The notes beneath the pieces are model-generated. The model saw only the letters and a program-made list of their open reading frames with translations, did no database searches and was not told the origin of the DNA. A program made the translations under genes and the position numbers. A stretch of DNA of 64,000 nucleotides, taken from Amphirosellinia nigrospora. Lineage: Eukaryota; Ascomycota; Sordariomycetes; Xylariales; Xylariaceae. Numbering within the stretch: position 1 is the first letter of the stretch; every line of letters starts with the position of its first letter. Below, in pieces: positions 1 through 13,188 of the stretch. Location of the stretch: NCBI GenBank assembly GCA_004123355.1, contig SCHM01000002.1:9707569-9771568 (forward strand). The letters run 5' to 3'.

Positions 1-3000
1 TACCATATCGCCGGGAGAATATAGTAAGCCAGAGTACCTCATTATCTGGGTCGTCCCCTAGTTCTGACAGTGTAAGTGGAGGTGCCGTATGGCAATGTGC
101 GATTTGATCGTAGGTGTGGACAATTCCATTGTGTAGTAGACTTCTTCTTACTTTCCTACCTACCTGGCATACCCCTGTTAGACTAAGTCCAATGGGGCCA
201 GCCAACCGGGGCAGGAAGGTACCGAAGACTCGTGGAACACATGGCAGCGCCTACATCGGCTCGAACTACCCATTATTAATAGTAATACAGGTATATTAGT
301 AGTATCTTGTGAAGAGAGATGGGTTGCAAGATATGGAGATATGGAGTCAAGTAAGTTGAACTCAAATGGAGTTCGTGACATGGAAGTGCAAGGTACTTTA
401 CACAACCTTGTAGGGGTGCATTAAGCGGCCTGCTAGCTCTGCCTACATTTTATATACATTCTCAAAATCGAAATAAACAACTGTAAGAAGACCTAGTCTT
501 ACGTGTAGGGGATGAATGGTTCAATACGAGCTGTTTCTCGCGCTTCTTTTCCTCGGGCCATCCCTCAATTTTCGATATCAACTGCAGCCATATATTTTAC
601 GTACAAGTGCTTAATATTTAGCTATCCCCTGTCAGCAGTTCCATGAACCAGGGACATGATACAGTTAACCTAGCAGTTTTACTCCTACCAATCTGCCACT
701 CGTACACTAAGGTACCTACCGTACGTACCCAGACCCCTTTCATTTTCCTTGATCGCTTTTACACTTCGAGGCTAACAATCGAATATTGAATCCACCTGTC
801 CAGGTAGTAGATGAGTTTGTTCACATGTTCGTTAATGCGGCCTTGTCTAGACGGCCATGTAAAATGCCTACGATACGACCTCATTTCCGTAGACTTGGCA
901 CCACTTTACACTATGACATCCGTGGCGCATACTATTGGTACACTTCATGCCGTGTGGGATCACACCTGGAGCGGCTGTTGGTACAAACGAAATCGACACT
1001 GATGTTCTCGTGTATCACCAACAGCCTTTGGTCCTCCGGTTTGCCACCAACCTGGCTGACCTCACGCCTGCCCCCAGCTTTGTTAGCCTTATGTCTCGGA
1101 GATCACGTTAGTTACGATCTCTTCCCAGCCACATCCATCATACTTCGACTTCTGTCACATGGATATAGCATGGCCGTGCGGCTTGGACGACAATACGCCT
1201 TGGCCATCGGCTTTAAGCGTCGACCAGAAATGCAGCGCCAGCGAATACCTCGCTGACACAGGGAGGAACCTGGAACATTACTGTTTGCCAACACATGAAA
1301 GCCGGGGTTTGCCCTCGGCCTAGCTATTTCGGAATAGGAGAACTCGTACAAATGAGCCCACTTCTATTTCCAGCAGCATTAGACCAAAGTTAATTGAACC
1401 GCCGCGTCTGACATCACTCGACTTAGCAGCAGGTTAATAACGCGTATCTACTCGCGCTTTGATCATCAACTACAACTCTCACATCCAAGACGCCGACTTC
1501 GCCCGCAATTGAGGCCCGAGGACCTTTCAATAATCACACCAATGACATCGGTCTCGCCGTTTCAGGTGTAGCTTCTAGAGAGTAGTACCAAGATGTGTGG
1601 CTAACGAATCCCAGCTCTTCTAGATACACTACCGAACTAAAATATGCTGTTTACAACGGGCCGGAGGAGCAATGTCGGCGTCTAGCAATGGTGGCTTCCA
1701 GCTGTGTTGTGCTTCCGTTACTAATCGAGCGTCATTCGCGGTGCTGCTGTTACGCCCGGATTTCTATCACACAGCCTATGCCTTTATTGGGTAGGCATCT
1801 CAACCCCGTCATCCACTTACCCTCCGCGGCCTCTATATTAGATCTACGGGCGATCGTCGATTCGACGTCCTTATTTGAGGCAAACGGTATAGCTAGCCCT
1901 ATGGTTAGCGGCACTTCTTTACCGAGAATTATATCTCGACTTTCCAAAATCACAACTATAACTCCACGCGCAATCGTATTAAGCAGGGGTAGTTTAGAGC
2001 CAAATCGGAGATGTGCCGTTAGTCGCGCCGCCGCTAAGCCCGCTCTCGCAGGAGTTCCTGATCTTTTCCCGGTCTACTGACAGGAATGGGCGGGTAACGG
2101 GTGGTTACTGGAAGGGCGATATTGAAACCGCGGGAATATACGGAAACGTTGGCTCCGAAACTGGCAGTAGCTCCTCAGCTTGAAGTCCCCATGCGGCATA
2201 TCATCAAAATAACAACATTCGTCTGTCTACACGTGTACGTCAAATTTTACTCGGTCTATAGGCCCTGATATGCTGCTAGTATACAGGAAGCGTCCTGCAA
2301 GATGCATGCATGCATGCACTCCGCCATCAATGCACACTCGATTAACCCCGGATCGGTGTTCAGTCAGAAGATATTGGCCGACAAGAGTTCCTCTTAAAAC
2401 TGCCAAGTTTGATTAGAGAATCATGCGAGCTTTGTTGTGGCAAGACGTCTAGACTGCACAACTGGCAAGTAAATAGGAATATCCTAGCATTTATAGTTCA
2501 CAATCAAATACTCAGAGCCCACCACTCGGAGACAGGTAAGTTGAAGTTAAGAACATATTTATATGTACCGAAATACCGCCGGCAGACAGAATACCGGGTG
2601 TTCGAGATTGTGACCCAAAGACTCGCCTACCAAGGATTAAGAATAGTTCAGTAACCCTCGACATATATTGTGAACACGGTGAACGATATAGTATAGTTCA
2701 TCCGATATTCCCGCCAAGAGAAAAATAAACAAAGCGCACCGTCATTAAAACTGCAGCAGACCCCGCATATCAGCCGGGGTGCTTTAATCTATATTGTCCA
2801 ACTGGCACGCCGGGACGCATGATCAGACAGACAGACAACCCGCCTACCCATAGATGCAGCTGCAGTACATAACGGCTCGAGCATTCCACAGGTCCCCCCC
2901 TGGATGGGACCTGGATGGCCCTTGTTTTGTTTCCTCATTCGGCATCAGCCTCGCGTGCCCCCTTCTTCTGCCTCTTCCAATCAAATAGCTAGCCTTGCGT

Positions 3001-3373
3001 CGCGCGGCATTGGGGAGGCGCGCAAAACCTAGCGATGGGGCAAGCAACCTCTTGAGACAGCCCCTTTGTGTCAGGCGAGTTTCTTGCCTCCTTTTTCAGC
3101 CTCGCCCCCCTTCTCTAGATTGTTTGGTTTTCTGTGTTTCGGATATTTCCGGTTTTTGTCTGTCCTCAACTAGTGATCGTTTTACTCAGCTTTGTTATCT
3201 TCGTTTTGTTTCTTATTATGCTCTTCCGATCTGCCTTTTTGTTGGTTGCACAACCCACGGCACAATTGAATGAGATGTTTTGATTCGACCCTAATGAAAA
3301 TACACGTGATACTTCTCTTTGTTCACTTTACACCGATTAGTCGTTTTCTAGCTACACCTACGCTTAGCTCAAG
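1..3373. other. gene-free stretch at left edge
   Basis: No reading frame here resembles a known protein. The longest open frames (about 160 codons near 786-1256 and 1595-2080) have mixed, low-information composition and no intron signals that would join them. A perfect (TGCA)4 tetranucleotide lies at 2303-2318. The last ~300 bases before 3374 are T/C-rich and probably form the promoter and leader of the gene that starts there. Confidence 0.6.
2303..2318. repeat. (TGCA)4 microsatellite
   Basis: Four perfect copies of the self-complementary tetramer TGCA stand in a gene-free region. No function can be assigned. Confidence 0.8.
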
Positions 3374-4374
3374 ATGTTCTCAAGCTTGACGACAAAGCTG
3401 GCAATGAAAAAAGTAGGGTTGTCAAGCGACGCCTTCGATTTCTCGAAATCCAGCAGCAGCCCAGTAAGGAATAGCTCGGCCGACGATGTAGTAGATGACT
3501 CGGATAGCACGGGGTGGGCGGCGTGGATGAGCACGAAAAAGCTGCCGCTGACGGCGCAGGCGTGGCTCTCTCCCGTGCCACCCCCAGTGCCCGTCGCAGC
3601 AGAGTGCCCGAAGCCGGGCGACCTTGCACCGCTCGATCGTGACCGTCAGCTTTCGTTTGGCTCTGGCCGGCCCGTCATTGTGCTGTTTCTACGATGTGTC
3701 GGTTGCGCTTGTAAGTTACCTTGTGCCCCCCCAATCAGTATTACACGCGGCCACACATACTACCGACATAACTATCACCTGACTCACATTGCCGCACAGT
3801 CGCACAGAAATCCTTCCTCGCTTTACGCGCCCTCGCAAGCAAGAAACAGGGCAGTCTACGCTGCGTCGCAGTGTCACATTCTTCAGCGGTTGCAACCCGC
3901 CGATGGACCGACATGCTGGGCGGGGCATGGAACGTCGAGGTCGTAATCGACGAAGACCGTGCTATCTACGCGGCCTGGGGACTGGGCCTGGGCAGTGTCT
4001 GGTACATGTTTAATCCCACGACCCAGGTCCAGGGGTGGAAAGAGAAGGGGTGGCTGGGCATCAAAGTCGCCGAGGCAATTCAGCGCACAGGTGAGGCGGA
4101 CCGCCTAACTACGGCCGCGGGAAAGAACACGTCAGGCGTGAAGAGGACGACCACGGGCCTAAGTACCAGGAGTCAGGGTAGGAGCAGCGGGAGGGAGGCC
4201 GAGGCTGACGGTGAGGCTGGTGCGCTGGGCCCTTCGACTGTCATGGGTAACAAATGGCAACAAGCTGGTCTCTTTGCCATCGATGGACGAGGCACTGTAA
4301 TCTGGGGCGCGAAGGCCGCGCGGGCAGATGATGTCATGGATTTAGACGCAGCCGCTGCCATTCTCGGGTTTTGA
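3374..4374 (+). CDS. AhpC/TSA-like (thioredoxin-fold) protein
   Basis: Two exons, 3374-3710 and 3800-4374, joined over an intron with donor GTAAGT, branch CTGAC and acceptor CAG, give 303 aa with no frameshift. After a serine-rich N-terminus (about 1-95) comes a thioredoxin-like core: a beta strand ending in VLFLRCVGCA, where Cys111 sits in the position of the peroxidatic-type cysteine of fungal AhpC/TSA-like proteins, then an FLALRALA helix, the strand segment around MLGGAWNVEVVIDE, and a C-terminal WQQAGLFAIDGRGTVIW strand pair. The family is common in Pezizomycotina and presumed to act in thiol redox chemistry; the substrate is unknown. A second cysteine (Cys108) makes a CxxC, unlike the usual HVGC pattern. 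A low-complexity insert of about 60 residues (roughly 170-230) splits the core. The fold assignment is firm; peroxidase activity is inferred. Confidence 0.8.
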
Positions 4375-6194
4375 TCCATTGGGTATAAGAGATTTTGGGA
4401 TTTATGTTACAATGTAACGAGGCGTGGAGTCAGGCGTTGTTGGCAAGGTCGTTCGTTCTGGTTGCTTCATGTTGTATTGCCATGGTCGTACTAAACGCCG
4501 TGTAACCGTTGGGTGTATCCCAAGGCGAAGGCTCGGTAAAAAGTAACTCTCATTGGCGTGTTATATCTATGTGCGGCAGTCTGTGTCACCAAGTACATGT
4601 TCTGTTTCCGCCCAAGTAATACTAGTTTTGCATCATTGCCGATTTGCCTTCGCGGCTTCGACTGCCGGTGGCGCTGCCGATCTGGCCAAAAAATGAACCT
4701 CCATAATACAATAGATGGTATTTGTCGTATGATGTTACCGCGTGACGCATAAGGCTTTAAGCTCCCGTTGTGAGGCTTTCATTACATATAGACATATCAG
4801 ATACGGAGCTGAGGCGGAACTACACTCCTCAGTCTCCTCCTTTGTATCTATCCACGGCAGCAACGGGTGCTTGAAGAGCTTGAGCTAATCATCATATGCT
4901 AGCTCTATTTTCTGATATGACAGATGCTATATCAATCACTCCTGCTAAGCTGTAGTACATATGTACATTTTTCTTGAGTTTACTTGACATAATACAAGTA
5001 AAAGCTAATCTGAGTTAGAGTAGCATCTAAACAACGCTTGAGATAATAACTACCTCTATCTTCACCCTCCATATACAAATAGACATCGACGACATCAATC
5101 AACAACAGGCATTGGGTCACGTCAGGAAAAGCCTCGCGCATTTTTAGTTCGGGGGATATCTCGTGTTTCTATTGATTGATTGGGTGTTGCGCCATGAAGC
5201 CTCGACCAAAGTACCTGGAGAGGCCTAAAAATGGCAAGAGCAATTTCAGACTGTAGTAATTACCTGAATAAGGGAATAAAACCTGATTCCTTGACTGGAC
5301 TCCGTCATGCAATTGAGAAAAGCAAAGGAGAGGAGAAATGAACACCGCCGTTGGCCAGAAGTTAACCCTCCCAATCACCGCCCCATGACAACCTAGATAC
5401 GGAAAATGAAAACAAACACCACTGCTCTGCCCCAATGCTCTTTTACACAGAAATGAGAATTGCCGAAACCTGCGAACACAAACCAAAACCTTGCCTTTCC
5501 TTTTGCCTTTTGTTCTTTTCCCTGATTTCTCTTATATCCTCCCTCTGCCTCAAGTCCCTTCACATACATTACCAACATCAAGTATTCGTCAAAAAGAGTA
5601 ATAACTCGAAACAACAACTCCACATTGAACCTCCCCATGGAGTATTCAAGTTGCCCAGTGAAATGGGGTATGAACGACAACTCCGGTTGAACCCCCTTGT
5701 CTTTGCCGCTGATGTGAGTACCCAAACAACAGAACGCAAATCGCCACGATGCCCTTGCCATAAACCGTCTGAATGCCGCGATGTTCCCTGGATGCTATTT
5801 TTTTCTGGTCGCAAATGAATTGGTTGCCTTGGTCCACCTTCGTGTCGAGAAATTAAAAGGCCAAACTTTCCCGGTGAAGGATGGGGCATATATATCGTAC
5901 TGATGAGAAAAGCCGTCCGTTGTTTGATGGTCGACATCAATCAGGCTGCTCGCTTCCGATACGAAAAAAGAAAGGGCCGAGGAAACATAACTCCAGAAAA
6001 CAAAATCCACCCTAATGTTGCTCCCCCCAAACCTGCGCGTTTCCGTAAGAATGCATCATCAAAGGCCTGAACACCATGCTGATGCAGGATAACTCATCCG
6101 TGAGAAACTATCCGACCCGAACACCGTTTTGTGTAGACTCTCTTCCCATGCCTTTTCAGTCGTATTCCCTGGTTGGTTTCTGCTCGTCATGATC
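4375..6194. other. convergent intergenic region
   Basis: This lies between the 3' ends of the convergent genes at 3374-4374 (+) and 6195-7923 (-) and should hold both 3' UTRs. The open frames on either strand between 5169 and 6010 overlap each other, are low in complexity and lack family resemblance, so I call none of them genes. Confidence 0.6.
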
Positions 6195-7923
6195 CTATCC
6201 CCAAACGCTCGCTTGAACCCCCAGGTTAGACTTATTGCCCCAGACCCCAGAGCGATTTCCCCATCCGTTGTAACCGTCTGCTGAGGCACTAGCAGGGTTT
6301 CCGGAGGTACCAGAAGTTGGGGGCCCATGGTTCTCATCGCCGTTCCCCGAGGCTGAGATTCCATGACTCAAGGGCGAGGGTAGAGGGTTGTGGATGATTT
6401 AGCAAGTGCCGGATTGGACACCTGTGAGCTGATGGATGGTCGTGTTCCAATTGGTGCTACAATACTGCCGGATTGACCGGGTCGAGATGACGCACCAGCT
6501 CGAGGTGGTGACCCGCCAGTAGGTGACGAATTGCTGGTACGCAAAGCCCCCATGTTAGCAGGTGCGTTGGACTGAGGACTGGCATTACTGTTGGCTCGGG
6601 ATAGAATCTGGGAATCACCCGGCTGCGATCCACCCTCAGTAACACCAGGGGCCGAACGTCCATAATCGAAAGCAAGCGGAGAAGGGCCACGTTGAGACGA
6701 GGTGGTAGACAAGCCAGGAACGCCAGGTCGACTAGTGCCAGCATCGTCATAGTGGCCGTCACCGTACAAAGCGCTGCGTTGACGTTGAATTAGATCACGA
6801 CGATCATCTTCCGATATGCTACCAGGGCTAAGGGCGCGATCAGGTTTGCCATTATACGACATGTCAACGACGGTATCTAACCCGATGTGAAGTTAGCCAA
6901 CATCCATGGAAAACACGATAGGATAGGCGGTATTGTGAGAACATATGACAGCAAGTTTGGCCATGGGCTTTACACGATTTCAGGATGAAACAAGATGGAT
7001 GTGATGCTGCAAGCGAAGCAACACCTAGATTCCGCGGGAGAATTTCTTTTCTTTTGATTTCGATGCAATTTTGTGCTATACAGAGCTGGGAGGCCTACTT
7101 CGGTTGTATTGCTGCTCCTGATGATAGTTGCGAAGCTCTCGCTCCCGTTGAGCCGCCATCCTCCGCTTGGCCTGCATCATTTGCTCCGCCTCGTTGGATC
7201 CTCGCGAAGACTGGTGGCGTTGAGCGGCATAGAAATTCTGTAGGTTGGGACCAGAGTGACTACCAGCTCGGGGTTCGGAGAATTCCATGGAGTGGCGTGG
7301 ACCGTGGTGTCCAGAAGAAACCCGGCCATCTATACTCTTGTTAGTCCTGTAATTCTTTCCATGTTCAGAAGAGGAACAGTGCGCGGGTTGAGCGCTCCGT
7401 TCATCACCCAAATCAAAGGGAACTCACGCCGGCCAGGTGGAACAAACATCTTCCCACTCTTCACCAGGTTATCTATCGCTCGCTCGACCTCTAGCAACAA
7501 GTCTGTTAGCTTCATCGTCGATTACAAATGCCGATCCTCCACGGCCCGCGCACAGGATACTGGTTGTTTCGCTACTGCCTGGCCAATGCAGGCACGCCAT
7601 GAATTTTTCCAGATATGATGAGGCGAACACGATTGTGCAGTGCATTTGGAAGCTCGTGCCTGGAGAGGTTGAGCCCTTGTCGGGTGGTGAAACATACCCT
7701 CTATCTGATGCGAGAAGGCTGCCGATTCCTCACGAGGAGCCACGGAATTAGCACCTATACCTCATTAGTTTACGCTGAATCTTCCTCCTGGTGGCTGCTA
7801 TCTTGCTGAGGATGTACCTGAAGATCGCGCGGGCGGTGGCGTCTGATGATCCCACGTGTTTTGTTGCGGAGGGACAGCTGGGCCCGCTGCGGGCCATTGA
7901 GATTCTCCATAGTATTGTGCCAT
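6195..7923 (-). CDS. conserved Pezizomycotina disordered protein, five exons
   Basis: Exons 7923-7818, 7754-7698, 7490-7428, 7329-7099 and 6876-6195 have consistent phases (each break after codon position 1) and standard donors and acceptors. The start is ATG at 7923 (MAQYYGESQWP). The product is about 379 aa and mostly disordered. Recognisable conserved blocks are RAIDNLVKSGKMF (around residue 58), a basic helix EQMMQAKRRMAAQRERELRN, KPDRALSPGSI, and the extreme C-terminus GVWGNKSNLGVQASVWG. I recognise these as a family conserved among filamentous ascomycetes, but I know no function. The last exon needs one extra base in the G run at 6385-6387 (C run in the sense strand): without it the frame stops at 6368 before the conserved tail, with it the frame reads TTPLPSPLSHG and reaches the tail. 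The upstream region contains a heptanucleotide tandem repeat. Confidence 0.82.
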
Positions 7924-8277
7924 TATTGCTATCGGTATCTCGTACTATCGGCGTGTTGCGGTGACAGGAAGTAGGCCAGGGGGTAAAGCTCAAAAATGCT
8001 CTAGATAAGATAGGTTAGTCGTGAGGTCAATCTTGCCATAGTAATAGTCAACAAGAGAATTCGGCGACGTGGACAGCGAAAGATGTAGTATAAAGTAACG
8101 CATCGGAATATTTGCGCAGGGGGCAGCCGGTTGGCGGTGAGTCGCGCGTAGCGTTGTGTCGTGTCGATGTTTATTGGCTATGCTACCGGTCGTCCGGGTC
8201 GGCCAGCGGTGTTCGGATTAAGACCCGCGATCAGTAATTAAGGGTCGAGTGTTGTTGTTATTGTTGCCAGTCGCTGG

Positions 8278-8305
8278 TTGCTGATTGCTGATTGCTGATT
8301 GCTGA
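8278..8305 (+). repeat. TTGCTGA x4 heptanucleotide tandem
   Basis: Four perfect head-to-tail copies of TTGCTGA (28 bases), about 355 bases upstream of the start of the minus-strand gene at 7923, in its presumed leader or promoter. On the sense strand of that gene the unit reads TCAGCAA. Confidence 0.85.
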
Positions 8306-11300
8306 CGTTCGTCTCCCGAGGGACAAACAGGTTCTGCCGTCTCGCCTCGGCTGTCGTTTACAATCGTTGTGCCCGCTGCCCCAATCGCGCCGGTTTGGGA
8401 ATTTTGAAAAGGGATGCGATGAATAACCAAGACAAGGGCTGACACAAGCAAAAAAGAAGGGAGTGACCGGTTTTTCACAGCTTGACTTACCAGATGTCCT
8501 TTAGTCCAGATTCAATATTTGAGACACGGAGCGTGCCAGGTCCTCTCGGGGAAAGTTGAGGGAGTAAAAAAATGAATGCAAAAAAGGAAGGGACAGCACC
8601 ACGCAACGCGCATGCAGACTCGCACTTGTTCTTACTTACTTAGCAGATAGCGCCAGGGGGTGAGTGCGGACGAGAGGACAGAAAGGGTGTGAGGGAAAAG
8701 GGGAGGCGACACGGAAATGGGGAAATCCTACCGTATGTCGATTATTAGTTTTCTGTAGGTACAGGAGACGTCGCGGTAGTGATAACAGGTGGTATTGGGA
8801 GATCAAGAGAAATTATCGGAGACGACAGCCGCGCTGGGTCATGGCGACTGGGGGGTGTGTAGCATGTACCAGTGTTGGGTGGGTAGTGTGTAGTGTTGTA
8901 GTGCTCCGTTAAGTGCGCTATTAGACTGCTGGGCTTGCTGGCAACGGGTCCAGGGTTCAGGGCCTAATGAAGAAACGGGAGGAGATACACTACAAAGCCA
9001 AGGCCCCAAGCCCGTGGTGGAGTAGATGGCTCACAGTTATAGGTACCTTGTGGGTATGGCCTCGAATCCTCAGAGCACTAAGCTGCTGTCGGTGTGGTCT
9101 CTCTACATGTAGTCCAGGTAGGTGACTTTTTTTCCTTGGGTATCTCCAGACCCGACACGCAAACCTACAGTAATTGGACTGGCCTTGGGCTGCGAGTCCA
9201 GTCGTCCACCAATCCACGCCATAGTTACTATCTAATCTCGATGTATTTTGAGGGGGCTTTTTCCTTTCCAACAACACTGTACAGGTGTGTGTAGGCGGCA
9301 CATTTCCACGGTGCCCGAAAAGGGGATGCCTCTTCAATCTCCTTCCGTTACTGGCCAAGAAGTACATTCTAGAACTTGAATACCTACATACACTACGCTG
9401 GTTGACCCAATCCTCATTTAGATAGACATACATACCTGATAGGAGGATGTAGGCAGGTCTTGCCGAGTCTGAAAGAAAGAGAAACAGCATGAAAGAAAAC
9501 ACATGGAGCCACCGAAACCAAGGAGGACAAATACTAAGTACACATGACCTAAATCAGTAAATAGATATATAGACGTATGCTGTAACTGTTGTACTGCTGT
9601 ATTCCGCCTCACACTAGACTTGGGGTTTTCATTACCTGAGGTACACTGTAGTAAACACTCTTACTCTCGTTACCTAAGGTCTGGTCGGTGTGGTTCCGGG
9701 GCAATTTCAGTGGATCGTGTTGACAGCTAAGGTGCTACCCTTTTATAAAGATGAATATTATTATTTAGCGAGATTAGTGAACCGCTATCAATATGAAGTT
9801 CAGTAGATGGGAAAAGGAGGCTATTGTTTCAAGGGTAGCAAGTCAAAGGAGAACAGACATAGACAATAATCCAAGCTATAAGCATTCTACATCTGTACAT
9901 GACCTATTATTAATTTGTTATTCATGGGCACCGTTCGCCGAAGCGCCTCCGCAATTCGTCACTCGCCCTATGCTATCACACGCATCTTCGGCGCCTCCAC
10001 TGACGGATCTGACCACCGGGGTTGGAAAGGCTACAACAGCACATCGGGTCAGAAACAGCGGGGCCAATACCGCTTCCACGTAGTACACAGTATTGCCAAC
10101 CTATCTGTTACAGGGAGAGGGGTACCCGCGGCATTTGTTACTTGGGCGCAAGGGAAACGGCCCCATGATCAGGACTCAATAGCCGTATTGTGATAGGAGG
10201 AATCAAGGTTAAATGAGGTGAGACGCTTGTCAAACGAACAGACTCGCTACGGGATTTGGGCGGATTATGGGCTAATATATACAACAAGACCCATTCATTG
10301 GCTGTGTCTGTCCAGTATGAAGTCGCAGTTGTTTCCCCCCAAAACATGCACAAGTGCCCTCAAATTCGAGCTTTGTTCTGACCGCTGCGTGTCTGCGAGT
10401 ACAGGGCTGGTTGTGCTGATTTGGGAATCGATTCATTAGTATCAATTTTTAAATGCGCATGTGAGCCGCATTTGAGTCCTTAAAAAGTCAGACAATCAGC
10501 CCTAGTAAATTCGGTAGGCCCCTTTATTAAGAGGTAGTCTCCTACTGTAATTGGGTCAGCACCGATGGTCAGTTGTGTGGTTTCCGGGAACGCTCCTCTC
10601 TCAGTCTCAAGCCCTACACCTAAGGTGCAATATGCATACATTGGGAGGTCATAATACAACAAAATAACAAGAGACGTAAGGCCAGGGGTAGAGCAATAAC
10701 GGTATACAAAATATGCCATTGCCATCTTAGAAGTGAGTGATGTCGGGTTTTAATAGGGTAATATGTACACCACACCTGTAGTGTACAGTAATATGCTAAG
10801 ACTGGCATTCGTTAGAGTAAGATCCTCTCCCATTATTATTATACATAGTTCCATCGTATTGTTTTCCCAGGCGCAACAATTTACCCCTTGCCATATCGGG
10901 TATTCCAGCATGCTAGCGGGGTATTGGCTTGGCTTGGTTTCCCACGACGGGTGTTGGCAACACCTTTCGTCACTGTGCATTTGGGGCAAGGAGAGCTCCC
11001 AGCAGACAACTTGACCTGCAAAGAGAACGGTAGGTAGTCTGTCGTACGACTTTGAGACAGGCATAAGAGGTTCCATCACGGCCGGCCCAGAGAGGTTGCA
11101 GTGAAACGCTCTGGGATATACGACGTCTCAAGGACTGCCGTACAGTAATAATAGTGTATGTTCAATCTTTTCGATGTTGATAAGTGATGATCTTCCTGGA
11201 CAACTTGCCGCTTCGGGCGAATGCAGGTGCAGACAGGAGGAAGGGCATTTCCCGGGAGCAGCATGCCGTCCAAGTTACCGTGTCCATGGCGCCAATAATC

Positions 11301-13178
11301 CTGTGTGCATTCATTACCATGTCCGTTCCCTTTTATCTGGACTGTTATAGGAGACTTTCGCTATAGGTATTTTAGGCGAGAGTGTACGGTGCGTTTGAAA
11401 CTATATTTACTGTAAACAGGGCGTTGAATGAATGTAGTGTAAGTGGAGCTTAGTTCTTGTGAACACCCATCATGCCGGTACGATTTTGTTTTCAACCACG
11501 TTGCTACAGTAGTGTATGATAGAGCCCAGCCCAACTCATAACGAACAGGGGTTTGTATTGTTCACGCAACATAGTATTTTATTTTGTAGTTGGCAACGGT
11601 GCTGCATTTGTCTCGTGCTGTCCGACATCGGTACAGACTTCTAGAGGGTTGCAAACAATGCGCTTCCAATGATTCGGTGGCTGGCTTGGGACTCATCGTC
11701 GGCAATCTAATGATACCTCCTCGCCAACCTCTACGACTCGGGTCGAGAACCAAGCAAAGGTTGCCACGCCTTGAATATGCCCGTAGGTCGAAGCAGCGAA
11801 TCGGTTACTTCGCTCCATGTCTCGTCGACGACCCCTACTGTTTTACAGCAGCAATCTTGGAAGTTGTCATGTCTTGTTTGACAACCTTTCAACCTCGAAG
11901 GCTAAAATGAACAGATGACTAGCCTACCTAGCCCGCATTCAAGACCGCTATATCAGTCGATATCCGACCTGTCGTAGGAAGCCAGCTACCGGGCCGCATT
12001 CTCCAGCTCCATGCATCTCTAATCGGACCTAACCCAGCGCGAGCATCGTGGGGGTCAGTTATCCTAAGCAAGCTTCTGTATCTTTCCCCTCCCCTTGTAG
12101 TGTAGTATTTCATGTATGACATTCTCGTAGGACCGTGCTCTATTTAGCCTTCCGAACCGAGACGGCTGGTGTTATTCCCAAACTCTGCTCTAGAGCTATG
12201 GCAGCAATGATCCAGGAGATCCGGTCAGCAATAATTCCCGCTGCTACATTTCAGGATCATAGCCAACGACTCCGATGAACATTAGCGGGAACGGGGCCTT
12301 CCGCAGGAGTCCCCTGTCTCCGCTAGGAATGGACCTTTCATAACGCGATACCCGCGGGAGGGCATATATGCCAACCAACACGTCTACGATGCAGAGTCTT
12401 CCAAGTCCGTGCATTGGCAAAACGACCCGTGCTCATCAGGCTTATGGCTGTTCGAGTGCTCGATATCTCGTGGCAGATAACTGCGGAATTCTGCGCATGT
12501 CTATATCGTTCTGTATGGCTGTAGGAGCCAGGTCTCGTCATATTTTGGCCTGGTCCCGACGCTCTGGGTAAATCATGTTACTAGGCAGAGTAGTGCGACT
12601 CTACGGGGCCACGCATGGCCTACACTACTTGCTGCATATCAGCGGTAGTACCAAATCAAGTAGTCTATGGACATCTGAAGGGGTTGTGTTCCCAAGAGCT
12701 AACACAACCCATCGTTTTCCATTTCTACGTACGGGGAACCACCATTCGGCCAAGGCAAAATGTTATTGATCGTCTTGACCTCGGTCCTACGGTGTTGTAG
12801 TGTACTGTCGGGGACTTATGTGGTCATCACGGAATATCATCTAGCCCAAAAATGACTAGAGAGATCTTGTCAGCGTAATTGTTCGGATGAAGTTCCCGTT
12901 TTAGATAGCATCGTGGAGCGGAAATCACCACCTCTCCTGACAATACAACTGATAACCAATGTCCTCAGCTGAATTGTGCCGCGATAATCTCCAGCTTAAT
13001 AAACTCCTGACGTGATCGGTGATTGAGCTAGTTTTCGAATTTGCCTAACTCAGCTCTCTAGGACAGGCACTCGGCATGTTCAAGCCGAGCTTCGCACATG
13101 TTTCAGCTCGCCTCGGTAGGATTCTAGTAAAATCATAAACTCAAAACGCATCCCAGTACATCACGTACATGTAATACC

Positions 13179-13188
13179 TACCTAGGTA
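13179..13188. repeat. TACCTAGGTA palindrome
   Basis: A perfect 10-base palindrome inside a longer CCTACCTAGG motif. The same palindrome occurs at 45648-45657, and CCTACCTAG cores recur at 11923, 16320 and 56737, always outside genes. Function unknown. Confidence 0.5.

Noticed and set aside
1595-2080. 161-codon open frame on the plus strand
   Set aside because: No ATG context, no motif, no splice partners, and amino-acid composition like a random frame.
5393-6010. Overlapping minus-strand frames downstream of the five-exon gene
   Set aside because: They lie in the probable 3' UTR, overlap one another in different frames, and contain no conserved block.
6340-6430. An additional intron (GTGTCC...TTGAG, 55 nt) to explain the frame change near 6385 instead of an indel
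   Set aside because: Donor and acceptor are poor and the resulting phase leads to a stop; one added base instead gives the conserved C-terminus directly.
8990-9502. 170-codon minus-strand frame starting with a hydrophobic stretch (MFSFMLFLFLS)
   Set aside because: Looks signal-peptide-like at the start, but the rest has no conserved features and lies in a gene-free region; chance is more likely.
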